DNA of 64,000 nucleotides. It comes from Shewanella corallii (GTDB taxonomy: Bacteria > Pseudomonadota > Gammaproteobacteria > Enterobacterales > Shewanellaceae). The notes under the pieces are model-generated. The model made no database searches, was not told the origin of the DNA, and was given only the letters and a program-made list of their open reading frames with translations. The stretch lies in the NCBI RefSeq assembly GCF_023349125.1, contig NZ_JAKIKT010000006.1, forward strand, positions 1 to 64,000. The letters are read 5' to 3'. Within the stretch, counting starts at the first letter, position 1. Every line of letters begins with the position of its first letter. Shown here piece after piece: positions 35,407 to 44,744 of the stretch. The position numbers and the translations under genes are program-made.

Positions 35407-36246
35407 GTGAGTTATAGATTTTTGCTCAGGTTTGGCGGAACCGACTTTTCCTGTTTCCGGGCCACCGCTTCCGGCCTTTGTTTCCCCGTGTCTGCCCTGG
35501 CAATATTCCGGGGTTGCCTGTTATTCACTGTCCTGCTGTTGATGGTGTCTTTGGTGCCGGGCAGGGCGCTGGCGGCTGAGCTGAAACAGCAAAGCGGCAA
35601 TCCGGTTGAACAACTGCAGCAGCAAAGTGAGCGATACTTGCTTAATCGACTGCAGCACTGGCGTCGAAGCGTGGGACTGCAGCCGTTGAAAACCCGAGTG
35701 GAAGTGAAGTTGCCATCAGGGGTTTCCAGGCTCCCTCGCTGTGAGCAGGCGCCTGATGTTGAGACAGTGTCCGACTCGGCTGCCCTGTGGGGACAGATCT
35801 CTCTGCGGGCAGAGTGTCACTCGCCACAATGGCAACTGGTACTGAGAGCTCAGGTGGAAGTGGAGGCAAACTTACCTGTATTAAAGTCCGCGAAAAGCCG
35901 GGGCGATGTGATTACAAAGCCTGATACTGTTTGGCAATGGCAAACACTTAGCGCATCAGATCGAGGTTTGGTTACCAGAGAGACTCAATTACTGGGTAAA
36001 CAGGTGGTCAGACGCATCAGAGCCGGGACACCGGTCAAACTCAAACAGCTGGAATCTGCCGATTGGGTTACTGCTGGACAGCAGGTGGTTATTGAGGCAA
36101 AAAGTCCCGGGTTTGTCGCCAGAATGCAGGGTAAGGCACTGGAAAATGGCAGTGAAGGCGAGGCGATTCGGGTGAAGAATCTGAGTTCCGGCAAGGTGAT
36201 TACCGCTTATCCCATTGCCCCGGGTGTGGTGGAAACCCGGTTTTAG
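35407..36246 (+). CDS. flgA: P-ring assembly chaperone FlgA
   Basis: 279 residues as read from GTG 35407. A hydrophobic export signal lies well inside, at about 34-58 (IFRGCLLFTVLLLMVSLVPGRALAAE), so the true start may be later; no later start has a clear ribosome site. The mature part ends with the SAF-like region: GDVITKPDTVW, RIRAGTPVKLKQLE and VTAGQQVVIEAKSPGFVARMQGKAL. It closes with KVITAYPIAPGVVET. FlgA guides P-ring assembly in the periplasm. It is divergent from flgB. Confidence 0.88.
   Translation: MSYRFLLRFGGTDFSCFRATASGLCFPVSALAIFRGCLLFTVLLLMVSLVPGRALAAELKQQSGNPVEQLQQQSERYLLNRLQHWRRSVGLQPLKTRVEVKLPSGVSRLPRCEQAPDVETVSDSAALWGQISLRAECHSPQWQLVLRAQVEVEANLPVLKSAKSRGDVITKPDTVWQWQTLSASDRGLVTRETQLLGKQVVRRIRAGTPVKLKQLESADWVTAGQQVVIEAKSPGFVARMQGKALENGSEGEAIRVKNLSSGKVITAYPIAPGVVETRF
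35433..35451. promoter_or_regulatory. shared motif TGGCGGAA-N7-TTCC in the flgA/flgB region
   Basis: TGGCGGAACCGACTTTTCC matches 24366-24384 at 16 of 19 positions and shares TGGCGGAA-N7-TTCC with 36274-36292. Its centre lies about 85 bases upstream of the expected start point of the flgB sigma-54 promoter, a usual place for an enhancer site. It could be a LafK binding site (inference). It overlaps the 5' part of flgA as currently read. Confidence 0.4.
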
Positions 36247-36273
36247 CTCGTGACTCCAATCAATAAAGCAAAA

Positions 36274-36292
36274 TGGCGGAAAATTGACTTCC
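36274..36292. promoter_or_regulatory. shared motif TGGCGGAA-N7-TTCC upstream of flgM
   Basis: TGGCGGAAAATTGACTTCC, with the palindromic ends CGGAA and TTCCG, lies about 65 bases before flgM. It has the same half-sites and spacing as the copies at 24366 and 35433. Confidence 0.4.
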
Positions 36293-36357
36293 GTCATTTC
36301 AGTTACTCCGAGCTGCGGTCGTTTTAACCGGATAGAAGCGTATAACGGAGACCACTG

Positions 36358-36633
36358 ATGGAAATCAGAAAGACAAGTACCCCACAGGTGACTCTGGTCA
36401 ACAGCCAGAAATCTGCCGCTCCCCAGCAGGCCAAAGCCGAGGTGAAAACTGCCGGAAATGAGCCGGCCGTGAGCCAGGACTGGCGCCTGTTGGAGCAGGG
36501 CCATGAAGAGCTGAAAAGTACCAGTGACTTTGATGCTGACAAGGTCGCCGCCCTGCGTCAGTCATTGAAAGATGGCTCTTTTGATCTGGATGTCGGCCTG
36601 ATTGCCGGCGCCATGCTGCGTCAGCACGGCTGA
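36358..36633 (+). CDS. flgM: anti-sigma-28 factor FlgM
   Basis: 91 residues. The N-terminus is disordered and polar; the C-terminal sigma-binding part has DADKVAALRQSLKDGSFDLDVGLIAGAML, as in FlgM. It holds LafS inactive until hook completion and is then exported. CGGAGA precedes the ATG, and flgN starts one base after the stop. Confidence 0.9.
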   Translation: MEIRKTSTPQVTLVNSQKSAAPQQAKAEVKTAGNEPAVSQDWRLLEQGHEELKSTSDFDADKVAALRQSLKDGSFDLDVGLIAGAMLRQHG

Positions 36634-36634
36634 T

Positions 36635-37072
36635 ATGGCGGGCAAGAAAGAGCTGTTGCAGGCGCTGATCCGCGGTATTCGCCGGGATTTGGCCGATTAT
36701 GCCCGATTGCAGGAGCTGCTTACCGCCCAGCGTCAGTTAATGCTGGGGCGTGATAACGACGGATTGGTTGAGCATAATCGCGTGCAGGATCAACTGGTGG
36801 CGCAGCTTGCCCAAAGTGCATCACAGCGCAGTCAGTTGCTGCAGCGCATTGGTGTGACAGCCGATGCCGCTGGGGTGGAAAAGCTACTCAAGGCTATGCC
36901 TGCGTCAGTGGCCGGTCAGGTGCAGACAATGTGGCTACGATTAATGGCACTGGGCGCTGAGTGCCAGGCGGCCAATGAGCAGAATGGTCGATTGCTGGTA
37001 CGTCAGCAGGAGCTGATCAGAGATCTGCTGCAACAGTCTCCCTCTTCTCAAACTTCCTCTTTGGGCTACTGA
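36635..37072 (+). CDS. flgN: FlgN-type export chaperone
   Basis: 145 residues from ATG 36635 (the frame begins earlier, inside flgM). It is a helical protein of the FlgN class (LLQALIRGIRRDLADYARLQELLTAQRQLMLGRD), expected to chaperone FlgK and FlgL. It forms the flgA-flgM-flgN plus-strand unit. Its 3' end overlaps the convergent fliJ by seven bases. Confidence 0.8.
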   Translation: MAGKKELLQALIRGIRRDLADYARLQELLTAQRQLMLGRDNDGLVEHNRVQDQLVAQLAQSASQRSQLLQRIGVTADAAGVEKLLKAMPASVAGQVQTMWLRLMALGAECQAANEQNGRLLVRQQELIRDLLQQSPSSQTSSLGY

Positions 37073-37476
37073 CGGAAACGGCTGTGCCCGGCCAGATCAT
37101 CCGTCACCTTTTGTTCCTGGCGGGCCTGCAGTTGTTGCAGTGCCTGCTTTTTTTGTTCTACCAACCAGTTTAATCCCTGCCAGCGTCCCAGCTGGGCCTG
37201 CCACAATTTCTCCAGCCTTTGCTGTTCCAGAATCGTCAGTGCCAATTGGCGCTCCAGGGCCTTATCCATTGGCTGCAACTGATTACACATCTGCTGCTGG
37301 TTTTGCCACAGCAGGGCATTAGCGTGATCGCCGCCCTGATACTCCAGGCTTAATTGGCGCAGGGTGTCCAGCTGGTGCTGCAACTGCGAGACCTTGTTGC
37401 CAAGCTCCCGACGGCGTTCACCCAGCTGTCTCAGTTTGTCCTCTTCCCGCTCTGAAAGGCGTTGTATGGCGTTCAT
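37066..37476 (-). CDS. fliJ: flagellar export protein FliJ
   Basis: 136 residues, almost wholly coiled-coil and rich in Gln, Leu and Arg (QRLSEREEDKLRQLGERRRELGNKVSQLQHQLDTL). This fits FliJ, which links the FliI ATPase ring to FlhA. The identification uses shape and position after fliI, since sequence conservation is low. It overlaps the fliI stop by four bases. Confidence 0.78.
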   Translation of the reverse strand: MNAIQRLSEREEDKLRQLGERRRELGNKVSQLQHQLDTLRQLSLEYQGGDHANALLWQNQQQMCNQLQPMDKALERQLALTILEQQRLEKLWQAQLGRWQGLNWLVEQKKQALQQLQARQEQKVTDDLAGHSRFRQ

Positions 37477-38789
37477 TTGTGACCTATCTGCTCCAACAGT
37501 TGCTGCAGCTGCTCAAGGCTGGCGCTGGTGGTGTGGCACTCCTGGGTGCCCTGTTTAAGAAAATCCGCTATGGATGGATAGGCACTGACCGCCATATCCA
37601 ACTGAGCATCCTGACCCGGCTGATAACCACCAAGGGGCAATAGCTCCCGTACTTCCTGATAGCGGCCCAGTAACTGTCTCAGGGCAGAGATGGCATTGAG
37701 CTGCGCCTGAGGCGCGATTTGTGAGGCCAGACGACTGACTGAGGCGTTGACATCCAGTGCCGGGAAGTGCCCGGCTTCAGCCAGTTTACGGCTCAGCACA
37801 AAGTGACCATCCAGAATCGCCCGTGCGGCATCGGCAACCGGATCACTGGGGTCGTCACCCTCAGCCAGCACAGTGTAGAAGGCGGTCAGGGTTCCCTGGG
37901 GATGGCTGCCATTGCCTGCCATTTCCACCAGTGATGGCAGTTGGGCAAAAGCGGAAGGCGGATAGCCCTTGGTCGCCGGTGGTTCGCCCATGCTGAGGGC
38001 GATTTCGCGCTGGGCCTGAGCATAGCGGGTGAGGGAATCAACCAGCAGCAGCACCTGCTTGCCTTCATCCCGGAACTGACAGGCGATTTGGTGACACAGG
38101 CGCATGGCCCGCAGCCGCATCAATGGTGGAGTATCCGCCGGGGCGGTAATCACCACAGCGCGGCGACGTCCCTCTTCACCCAGAGATTGTTCGATAAACT
38201 CACGGACTTCCCGGCCCCGTTCACCAATCAGGCCAACCACCACCACATCGGCTTCGGTAAAGCGGGTCATCATGCCAAGCAGTACACTTTTACCTACACC
38301 CGGTCCGGCAAACACCCCCAGTCGCTGGCCCCGGCCCACAGGCAGCAGAGCATTGATTGCTCTGACGCCCACATCCAGAGGCTGACAGATAGGTTGACGT
38401 TGCAGGGGATTGGGCGTTTGCCTGGAGGGAGTGACCTGATGAACCGCTGACAGCGGCCCCAGTCCATCCATGGGTTCACCCAGACCGTCCAGTACCCGTC
38501 CCAGCAGGCCGGGCCCCACAGGAACCCGGTAGCTGGCCTCTATGGGCATGACTCGAGCGCCCGGCATCAGGCCCGTGGTGTGGGATATCGGCATCAGACA
38601 GAGGGTATCGCCGTGGAATCCCACCACTTCAGCTTCGACATATTCGCCGTCACGACACTCAACCAGCGCTCTGTCGCCCGTCCCCAGGCGACAACCCACG
38701 GCTTCCAGCAGCAGGCCATTAACCCGGGTGAGACGACCATAAAGGCGGGCAACCGGGACACTGGGCCAGTCGTACAGCTCGGCTGTCAT
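37473..38789 (-). CDS. fliI: flagellum-specific ATPase FliI
   Basis: 438 residues. The P-loop is GVFAGPGVGKSVLLGM, followed by VVVGLIGERGREVREFIE, the Walker B LLLVDSLTRYAQAQREIALSMGEPPATKGYPPSAF and DGHFVLSRKLAEAGHFPALDV. All are characteristic of FliI rather than of the FoF1 beta subunit. It powers export-gate engagement with FliH and FliJ. The gene overlaps fliH by one base. Confidence 0.95.
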   Translation of the reverse strand: MTAELYDWPSVPVARLYGRLTRVNGLLLEAVGCRLGTGDRALVECRDGEYVEAEVVGFHGDTLCLMPISHTTGLMPGARVMPIEASYRVPVGPGLLGRVLDGLGEPMDGLGPLSAVHQVTPSRQTPNPLQRQPICQPLDVGVRAINALLPVGRGQRLGVFAGPGVGKSVLLGMMTRFTEADVVVVGLIGERGREVREFIEQSLGEEGRRRAVVITAPADTPPLMRLRAMRLCHQIACQFRDEGKQVLLLVDSLTRYAQAQREIALSMGEPPATKGYPPSAFAQLPSLVEMAGNGSHPQGTLTAFYTVLAEGDDPSDPVADAARAILDGHFVLSRKLAEAGHFPALDVNASVSRLASQIAPQAQLNAISALRQLLGRYQEVRELLPLGGYQPGQDAQLDMAVSAYPSIADFLKQGTQECHTTSASLEQLQQLLEQIGHK

Positions 38790-39499
38790 CAGGCGCCGAC
38801 TCCGGCTTCTGTTTGTCTGGCAAGGTGCGCTTCAACCTGATCCATGCAGGTATCCAGCCTGGTTTCCACCGAAGCATCGGCGTCACATTGATCGCTGATA
38901 ACGCGGCAGCCACCCTGACTGATGCTGGCATCTGCCACCAGATGCCAATCTTTGATCTTCTCCGGGGCCAGTTGCTCCAGCTCGTTGACGGCTGCAGGTT
39001 GCAGGTGGATACGGATATCTTTGGCATTGGCGGGCAGCGCAGACAGTGTCTCCTCCACCAGGGCGATAATCTGTTGTGGCTGTAGGGTCAACTCGCAACG
39101 GATCACCTGATGGGCAACCCGACGAACCAGATCCACTATCAGTTGCTGTTGCTCCAGCACCTGCTGTTTATGACCCTCTTCCAGCAGGGCTTTAAGCGCG
39201 CTGATTGGGGTGATGATCTCATTCAGCTGCTGGTCGATATCCATCTTTCCCTGCTGCTGACCTTCGACACGCCCCTGATGGAAACCGGCGGCATAGCCTG
39301 CCCGTTTACCCTCTTCTTCGCCGTTTTGACGTCCGGCTTCATAGCCCTGACTGACGCCTTCGTCATAACCTTTATCGAAGGCCTGCTGATAATCCTGCCA
39401 CTCTCCGGCGTCGGCTTCACCTGCTTCTCTGGCTTGCAAGGGGGCGAACTGGTGACGGCGGGCAAAGGTGCCATTCAGGCGCCAGCGTGTTGACTCCAT
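38789..39499 (-). CDS. fliH: flagellar assembly protein FliH
   Basis: 236 residues. A Gly-rich repeat region (GYDEGVSQGYEAGRQNGEEEGKRAGYAAGFHQGRVEGQ) with GxxxG spacing is the hallmark of FliH. It is followed by a helical C-terminal part with VDLVRRVAHQVIRCELTLQPQQI. It regulates the FliI ATPase and docks it to the C-ring. Confidence 0.9.
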   Translation of the reverse strand: MESTRWRLNGTFARRHQFAPLQAREAGEADAGEWQDYQQAFDKGYDEGVSQGYEAGRQNGEEEGKRAGYAAGFHQGRVEGQQQGKMDIDQQLNEIITPISALKALLEEGHKQQVLEQQQLIVDLVRRVAHQVIRCELTLQPQQIIALVEETLSALPANAKDIRIHLQPAAVNELEQLAPEKIKDWHLVADASISQGGCRVISDQCDADASVETRLDTCMDQVEAHLARQTEAGVGA

Positions 39500-39504
39500 A
39501 GTGT

Positions 39505-40518
39505 TTACTCCACTACCTGTTCTTCAAACAACTGCAGCTCAATTTTGCCTTCGGCCATCATATCCTTGGCGATCTCCATAATCTGGCGGCGGGCTTCATT
39601 GGCCTGACTCAGCGGCACTGCACCCAGGGCTTCAACCTGGGTTTCAATGGCGGAGGACATACGTTTGGGCAGGGCGCCCAGCAGGGTACGTTTGAGTTCT
39701 GTATCTATGCCTTTAAGCGCCAGTGCCAGGGTCTCGGCATCGACTGCGCCAATAATCTCCTGCAGCACTTCAGGTTTCTGGCGACCCAGAATAATGAAGT
39801 CGAACATATTGTCGGCCACTTCGCTGGCCAGCTTTCTATCGTGCATGCGGATCAGCTGCATCAGCTGCTCGCGGTCACCCTCAAAGCGGTTGAGGATGTC
39901 GGCCACCTGACGTACACCAGATACCTGAGTGTGGCTCTTTTCCATTGCCATCAGCATGCAGCGTTCAACCAGTTGACGCAGTTCATCCACCACGTCTCTG
40001 TCCAGCTCGCCCAACTGGGCGATACGCACCAGAATTTCGTCCTGGTTAATCTGGGGCAGGTGCTGCAGTACCTGAGCGGCAGTTTCCGGTGGCAACAGCC
40101 CCAGCATCACTGCCTGCAGCTGCACGTGCTCATGAAGCAGTTCCCGGGCCAGCAGTTTGGCGTCTACCCACTCCAGGCGTTTCACCAGGGTTTTGATCTC
40201 ATCGCCATAGATGCTGTCGATCAGGCTCTTGGCGACCCTGTCCCCCAGTGCCAGATCCAGTGTCTTTTGCAGGTAAGTGCGGGAGGCTCTGGCAATACCG
40301 GCCTGCTCCTCATAGCGACCGAAGAAGCGGTTGAGCACAGCTTCGGCTTCCTGTTGGGTGGTGGATGACAAACGGGCCATTTTATAGCTCAGATGCTCCA
40401 CATCATGGCGGTCCAGGTGGGCCATTACTTTGGCGGCTCCCTCTTCGCCCATACTGAGCAGCAGCATGGCTGCTTGCTCCATATTGTCCATCTTGATGTT
40501 CAGCAGTTCGTCATTCAC
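39505..40518 (-). CDS. fliG: flagellar motor switch protein FliG
   Basis: 337 residues. The N-terminal part binds FliF. The middle has a DEILVRIAQLGELDRDVVDELRQLVE segment. The C-terminal torque helix carries the conserved charges (DRKLASEVADNMFDFIILGRQKPEVLQ, LALKGIDTELKRTLLGALPKRMSSAIE). It forms the switch with FliM and FliN and takes torque from LafT. Its ATG overlaps the fliF stop by eight bases. Confidence 0.95.
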   Translation of the reverse strand: MNDELLNIKMDNMEQAAMLLLSMGEEGAAKVMAHLDRHDVEHLSYKMARLSSTTQQEAEAVLNRFFGRYEEQAGIARASRTYLQKTLDLALGDRVAKSLIDSIYGDEIKTLVKRLEWVDAKLLARELLHEHVQLQAVMLGLLPPETAAQVLQHLPQINQDEILVRIAQLGELDRDVVDELRQLVERCMLMAMEKSHTQVSGVRQVADILNRFEGDREQLMQLIRMHDRKLASEVADNMFDFIILGRQKPEVLQEIIGAVDAETLALALKGIDTELKRTLLGALPKRMSSAIETQVEALGAVPLSQANEARRQIMEIAKDMMAEGKIELQLFEEQVVE

Positions 40519-42184
40519 TGTCTTTATCTCTTATCCAATGGCTGATCACTTCGGCCACGCGAGCCGGTTCTTCGTTGGCCAGCAGGCCCAGATGCTGCAT
40601 CTTCACTGTCAGCGGGGAGCCCGGCGGTGGCAGTGACTGTGCCAGAGCGGTTTGCATTGAGTGTTGCTCGGGAGCCGGCAGGCTGCTGTAGTCATGCTGC
40701 TCTTCGGCGTCGGCAGCTACGGCTTCCACCTTTTCAGTCAAGGCGCCCTGAGGCTGAGGTGCTGCCCCGGCGCTGGTGGTGCGAACCAGGTGGGTAACCA
40801 GGGGACGCAGAACAAACAGGATCAGACCCAGACCCAGCAGGCCGCCGATCAGGTATCTCAGATACGCCTGATAATCCTTGGTTTGCCACCATGGCAGGGG
40901 TTCGAACACCACCTCTTTGGCGGGCAGGAAGGCGAAGTTGCTGATACTGAATGAGTCACCACGGGTGGTGTCAAAGCCGATGGCATCCTTCACCATGGTG
41001 GTGATCTGCTCCAGCTGCTGAGGTTGCCAGCCCTGTTCACCGGCAACGCTGTTGTTGACCAAAACCGATACCGACAGTTTCTCCAGCTGCATCTGCTGGA
41101 AACGTGTGTGACGAACCGAGCGGCCCACGGCGTACTGGCGGTTTTCTTGCTGACTCAGGTTACGGCTGTTGTTGTTATCTTCGCCTGCTGCAGTGGCTGG
41201 CTGATTGCTCAGTGCGCCCGGAATACCCAGACCCAGTGAGTTATTGGTTTCATTGGTTTTGACATTTTCCTGGGTGACTATGGATTGGGGATCCAGAGAT
41301 TCCCGGGTCTCCTCAACCTGATTGAAGTTCACCATGGCGGCAACCTGAACCTGATAGTTTCCGGCGCCCAGTATCGGGTCCAGCATACTTTCGGCTCGGG
41401 TAACCAGACTTTGCTCCAGCTCCTGGGTGTAGTTCAGCTGCTTGTCTCTGGCCTGGGTGATGTCTTGATTGGAGGTGACATCGGCACTGAGGAAGTTACC
41501 CGCCTGATCGACTATCTGTACCAGGTCCGGGGTCATACCGGTGACGCTGCCAGCCACCAGGTTGGCGATGGCGGTGATTTGGGCTTCCTGCAGTTTGGCA
41601 CCTGCATAGAGCTCCAGCAGCACAGAGGCGGTTGGCTTTTCAGGCTCGGCGCGGATAAACAGGGTGCGTTTTGGAATGGCCAGATGAACCCGGGCATGAC
41701 GCACTGGCTCCAGTGCCATAATGGTGCGCGACAGTTCCCCTTCCAGGCTGTGACGATACTTGGCTTGCTCCATAAACTGGCTGGTGCCCAGAGCGGCATC
41801 ACCCAGAGCTTCCATACCCGATGGCACCTGAGCTTTTACGCCGCGGGCAGCCAGCAACATGCGGATTTCTCCCAGTTGGTCTTCCCGCACCAGGATCTGG
41901 CCTGTGCTGGCATCCAGCTGATAGTTCAGGCCCTCGGTATCCAGCACTTCGATAATCTGGGCTGAATCTATCTTCTCCTGATGACCATAGAGGGGACGGT
42001 AACCCTGAGAGCTGGTCCACAGCAGCAGTACGATAACGCAGGCCACCACTGACGCCAGAATAGCCAGTGCGATAACCTGTTGGTCGCCCTTGGTAAAGCG
42101 CTGAAGCTTCTGTTTAACCGTCTTCAAGCCTGCGCCGGTATCGGCGGGGAAAGCGGGTTGGGAGTGGGTTAAGCTAGTTGACAT
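40511..42184 (-). CDS. fliF: flagellar MS-ring protein FliF
   Basis: 557 residues. TM helices are at about 38-58 (VIALAILASVVACVIVLLLW) and 445-465 (YLIGGLLGLGLILFVLRPL). Between them lie the YscJ/FliF periplasmic domains (REDQLGEIRMLLAARGVKAQ, SLEGELSRTIMALEPVRHARVHLAIPKRTLF). A C-terminal cytoplasmic segment for FliG ends ARVAEVISHWIRDKD. It builds the MS-ring on which rod and switch assemble. Confidence 0.95.
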   Translation of the reverse strand: MSTSLTHSQPAFPADTGAGLKTVKQKLQRFTKGDQQVIALAILASVVACVIVLLLWTSSQGYRPLYGHQEKIDSAQIIEVLDTEGLNYQLDASTGQILVREDQLGEIRMLLAARGVKAQVPSGMEALGDAALGTSQFMEQAKYRHSLEGELSRTIMALEPVRHARVHLAIPKRTLFIRAEPEKPTASVLLELYAGAKLQEAQITAIANLVAGSVTGMTPDLVQIVDQAGNFLSADVTSNQDITQARDKQLNYTQELEQSLVTRAESMLDPILGAGNYQVQVAAMVNFNQVEETRESLDPQSIVTQENVKTNETNNSLGLGIPGALSNQPATAAGEDNNNSRNLSQQENRQYAVGRSVRHTRFQQMQLEKLSVSVLVNNSVAGEQGWQPQQLEQITTMVKDAIGFDTTRGDSFSISNFAFLPAKEVVFEPLPWWQTKDYQAYLRYLIGGLLGLGLILFVLRPLVTHLVRTTSAGAAPQPQGALTEKVEAVAADAEEQHDYSSLPAPEQHSMQTALAQSLPPPGSPLTVKMQHLGLLANEEPARVAEVISHWIRDKDSE

Positions 42185-42193
42185 GGGGCTTCC

Positions 42194-42529
42194 TTAAATC
42201 GGCATCTTCATCACATCATCAAATGCCTGAACCAGGCGGTTTCTTATCTGCATCAGGGCGGCAAAGGAGAGGCTGGCTTTCTGTGAGGCGACCATGGCGC
42301 CCACCAAATCATCGCTTTCGCCTGTGTCCACGGCCCGTGTCATGGCACCGGAAACCAGTTGGTCCTGGTTTACCGCCGACACCTTCTGCTTCATCAGATC
42401 TGAGAAGGAAACCGTGACAGCTTGCTCGGCAAATATGTTGGACGGTTTAATGGCGCCTTTGGCCAGTTCCTGGTGGACCTGCATGGTCTGCAGCATATCC
42501 GTCGCTGTGGTATTCAGGGGGAGAGACAT
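42194..42529 (-). CDS. fliE: flagellar hook-basal body protein FliE
   Basis: 111 residues. FliE family: SFSDLMKQKVSAVNQDQ, then DLVGAMVASQKASLSFAALMQIRNRLVQAFDDVMKMPI at the end. It is the adaptor between the MS-ring and the rod. It opens the fliEFGHIJ part of the operon and follows lafK by about 24 bases. Confidence 0.92.
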   Translation of the reverse strand: MSLPLNTTATDMLQTMQVHQELAKGAIKPSNIFAEQAVTVSFSDLMKQKVSAVNQDQLVSGAMTRAVDTGESDDLVGAMVASQKASLSFAALMQIRNRLVQAFDDVMKMPI

Positions 42530-42552
42530 ATTGGCTTCCTTTGCGATTGGGA

Positions 42553-43860
42553 TCAGGCGGCCTGACGCGCCTGTTCAAGCAGTTGGTCTATATCTATGCC
42601 AGCATCGCGCATCTGGGCCAGCTTGTATCTCAGCGCACGGGTGGTCATGCCCAGTGCGTCGGCGCTGCGAGCCCTGTGACCGGCGAAGCGCTTGAGCGTA
42701 TCGATAACGTATTGGAATTCTGCGTGTTTCTTTGAGGCTTTCAGGCCTTCACCCGGAGTGGCATCCGTCGCTACAGGCTGATGTATGGCATCACACTGGA
42801 TACCCAGCTCTGCCGCCTGCAGTGCCTGACCATGGCGCAGCACCAGGGCCCGTTGGATGGTGTTTTCCAGCTCCCGCACATTGCCAGGCCATTGGTGGCT
42901 GAGCAGCAGTTGTTTGGCGGCATCGCTGAAGTAGCACTCCTGTCCCTGAGTCAGATGTTGGTAGCGCTGAATAAAATGTTCCGCCAGCGGAAGAATATCT
43001 TCCTTCCGCTCCCTCAGCGGGCGAATGTTCAGGGGCAACACATCGAGTCGGTAGAAGAGGTCTTCGCGGAACTGCCCCTGTTGCACCGCCTGACGCAGAT
43101 CTCTGTTGGTGGCGGCGATGATACGAATATCCAGACTGATGGTTTTATGGCTGCCAACCCGTTCGATTTCCCGCTCCTGCAGTACCCGCAACAGTTTGGC
43201 CTGCAGCATCAGTGGCAGTTCGCCAATCTCATCCAGCAGCAGGGTACCGCCGTTGGCCAGCTCAAATTTACCGGGCTGATCATGGCTGGCACCGGTAAAG
43301 GCACCTTTGACATGACCAAACAGCACGGACTCCAGGATCTGCTCTGGAATGGCGGCGCAGTTAACGGCGATAAAGGGTTTGTCGTTGCGGTTGGAATGGC
43401 GATGAATATAACGGGCCAGAGGTTCTTTACCTGTGCCGCTCTCACCGGTCAGCAATACACTGGCATCGGCAATGGCGGCTCTGTGAGCCAGCATCAGCAG
43501 CTGTTTACTCACCGGGGAGGCGGCGACCAGGCTTTGGTCAGTTTGCTCCAGTCGACGCAGGCGTTGTACCAGATTCAGCAGTTGTACTTCATCCAGCGGC
43601 AGTAGCAGGTAATCCTGAGCACCACAGCCCATGGCGGCGCTGGCCAGTTCAGATTGTTCAGGGTTTAGCAGGGCAACCAGGTTACGGCTGCGGATCTGCT
43701 TAAGCTGACCCGGTACCTGTTCCAGCTCGGCCCGGGACAGATCAACAAAGGTCAGCCAATTGCCCTGGGCTGAATCGTCCAGCACAAATCCCTGAGCTTC
43801 GAGGGCGTGACGACAATTGTCTGAAATCAGTGTGCTGCAGCCGGAGATTTTGACTCTCAT
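42553..43860 (-). CDS. lafK: sigma-54-dependent lateral flagellar regulator LafK
   Basis: 435 residues of the FleQ/FlrA/LafK type. A degenerate N-terminal receiver-like domain (1-105) has no clear phosphorylation Asp. The AAA+ domain has Walker A GESGTGKE (139-146), the sigma-54 contact loop GAFTGA (186-191) and Walker [10 protein letters not shown] (207-215). One difference is [10 protein letters not shown] where GHEKGAFTGA is usual. A C-terminal helix-turn-helix ([19 protein letters not shown]) completes it. LafK is the master activator of lateral flagellar genes. Its ATG overlaps the motY stop (ATGA), so both are made from one transcript. Confidence 0.92.
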   Translation of the reverse strand: MRVKISGCSTLISDNCRHALEAQGFVLDDSAQGNWLTFVDLSRAELEQVPGQLKQIRSRNLVALLNPEQSELASAAMGCGAQDYLLLPLDEVQLLNLVQRLRRLEQTDQSLVAASPVSKQLLMLAHRAAIADASVLLTGESGTGKEPLARYIHRHSNRNDKPFIAVNCAAIPEQILESVLFGHVKGAFTGASHDQPGKFELANGGTLLLDEIGELPLMLQAKLLRVLQEREIERVGSHKTISLDIRIIAATNRDLRQAVQQGQFREDLFYRLDVLPLNIRPLRERKEDILPLAEHFIQRYQHLTQGQECYFSDAAKQLLLSHQWPGNVRELENTIQRALVLRHGQALQAAELGIQCDAIHQPVATDATPGEGLKASKKHAEFQYVIDTLKRFAGHRARSADALGMTTRALRYKLAQMRDAGIDIDQLLEQARQAA

Positions 43861-44744
43861 TGTTCCTCTTCCCCAATCGCTTTAACCAGTCTGATAGTCA
43901 CTCTGCGGTTGAGTACCCGGCCGTTTTCAGAACTGTCTGAGGCGATGGGCTTACGGTTACCGTGATGGAATACCTGCAGTTTGTTTGCATCGATACCCAG
44001 TTCAATCAGGCGGGAGGCAACATTCTCGGCTCGCTCCTGGCTCAGTACAAGATTGGACAGGCGGTTGCCGCTGGCGTCGGCGTGACCATCGACCAGGACG
44101 CCTGTGATGTTGCCATCGGCTTTGACATACCTGGCGATCGCTCTCAGATCCTGCTCGGCATCGGCACTCAGCAGAGAGGAGGAAGTCCCAAAGCGAATTT
44201 CTCTTTGTCTTACGTATTCAAATGGTTGCGGTAAAAGTGCGCGGCGGCACTGTCGAAATGCCTGCAGGGATTCGCTGACATTGACCGGGGGAATTGTGAG
44301 GCGATAGCTGAGCTTGTCGGACTGTCTGATATCCAGTTGCCAGCTGTAACCCTGCTCCAGGGCTTCGATAAACGGCTCCAGCACCGAACCTTTGGCCTGG
44401 GCTCTGTGTTGGTGCCAGAACATTTCTGTGTAAATTTGCGGGCGGGTGTTTGTATTCCAGCTTGAATCAACCACGCTGGCGGTGGTGGTGCCTGCGTTAC
44501 TTAACCAATCAGCATCCAGCTGAAGTGCCGGCCTGACACCTGGCTCCATGCGCAGTGCCAGACGGCCGAAGCCGGTGATCTCCTGAGACAGTTCGCAACC
44601 AAATGCATCACCATTAAATTGCCATTTCACCTGTTCAAGAGGCGTTTGATAACGAGTCGGCTCAGCATGTGCAAAATTAATAAGTAACATGCTTGATATA
44701 ATTGCGCTGAATAAATAACAAACGGCCGGCATGATAATAATCAT
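43857..44744 (-). CDS. motY: MotY-like OmpA-family protein of the lateral motor
   Basis: About 295 residues. Signal peptide about 4-27 ([18 protein letters not shown]). The N-terminal MotY domain has [30 protein letters not shown]. The C-terminal OmpA domain has [34 protein letters not shown] and [10 protein letters not shown]. In Vibrio such a protein forms the T-ring that helps stators assemble, and a lateral copy sits beside lafK. ATG 44744 has AAGG directly adjacent, so ATG 44732 may be the real start. Confidence 0.85.
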   Translation of the reverse strand: MIIIMPAVCYLFSAIISSMLLINFAHAEPTRYQTPLEQVKWQFNGDAFGCELSQEITGFGRLALRMEPGVRPALQLDADWLSNAGTTTASVVDSSWNTNTRPQIYTEMFWHQHRAQAKGSVLEPFIEALEQGYSWQLDIRQSDKLSYRLTIPPVNVSESLQAFRQCRRALLPQPFEYVRQREIRFGTSSSLLSADAEQDLRAIARYVKADGNITGVLVDGHADASGNRLSNLVLSQERAENVASRLIELGIDANKLQVFHHGNRKPIASDSSENGRVLNRRVTIRLVKAIGEEEQ

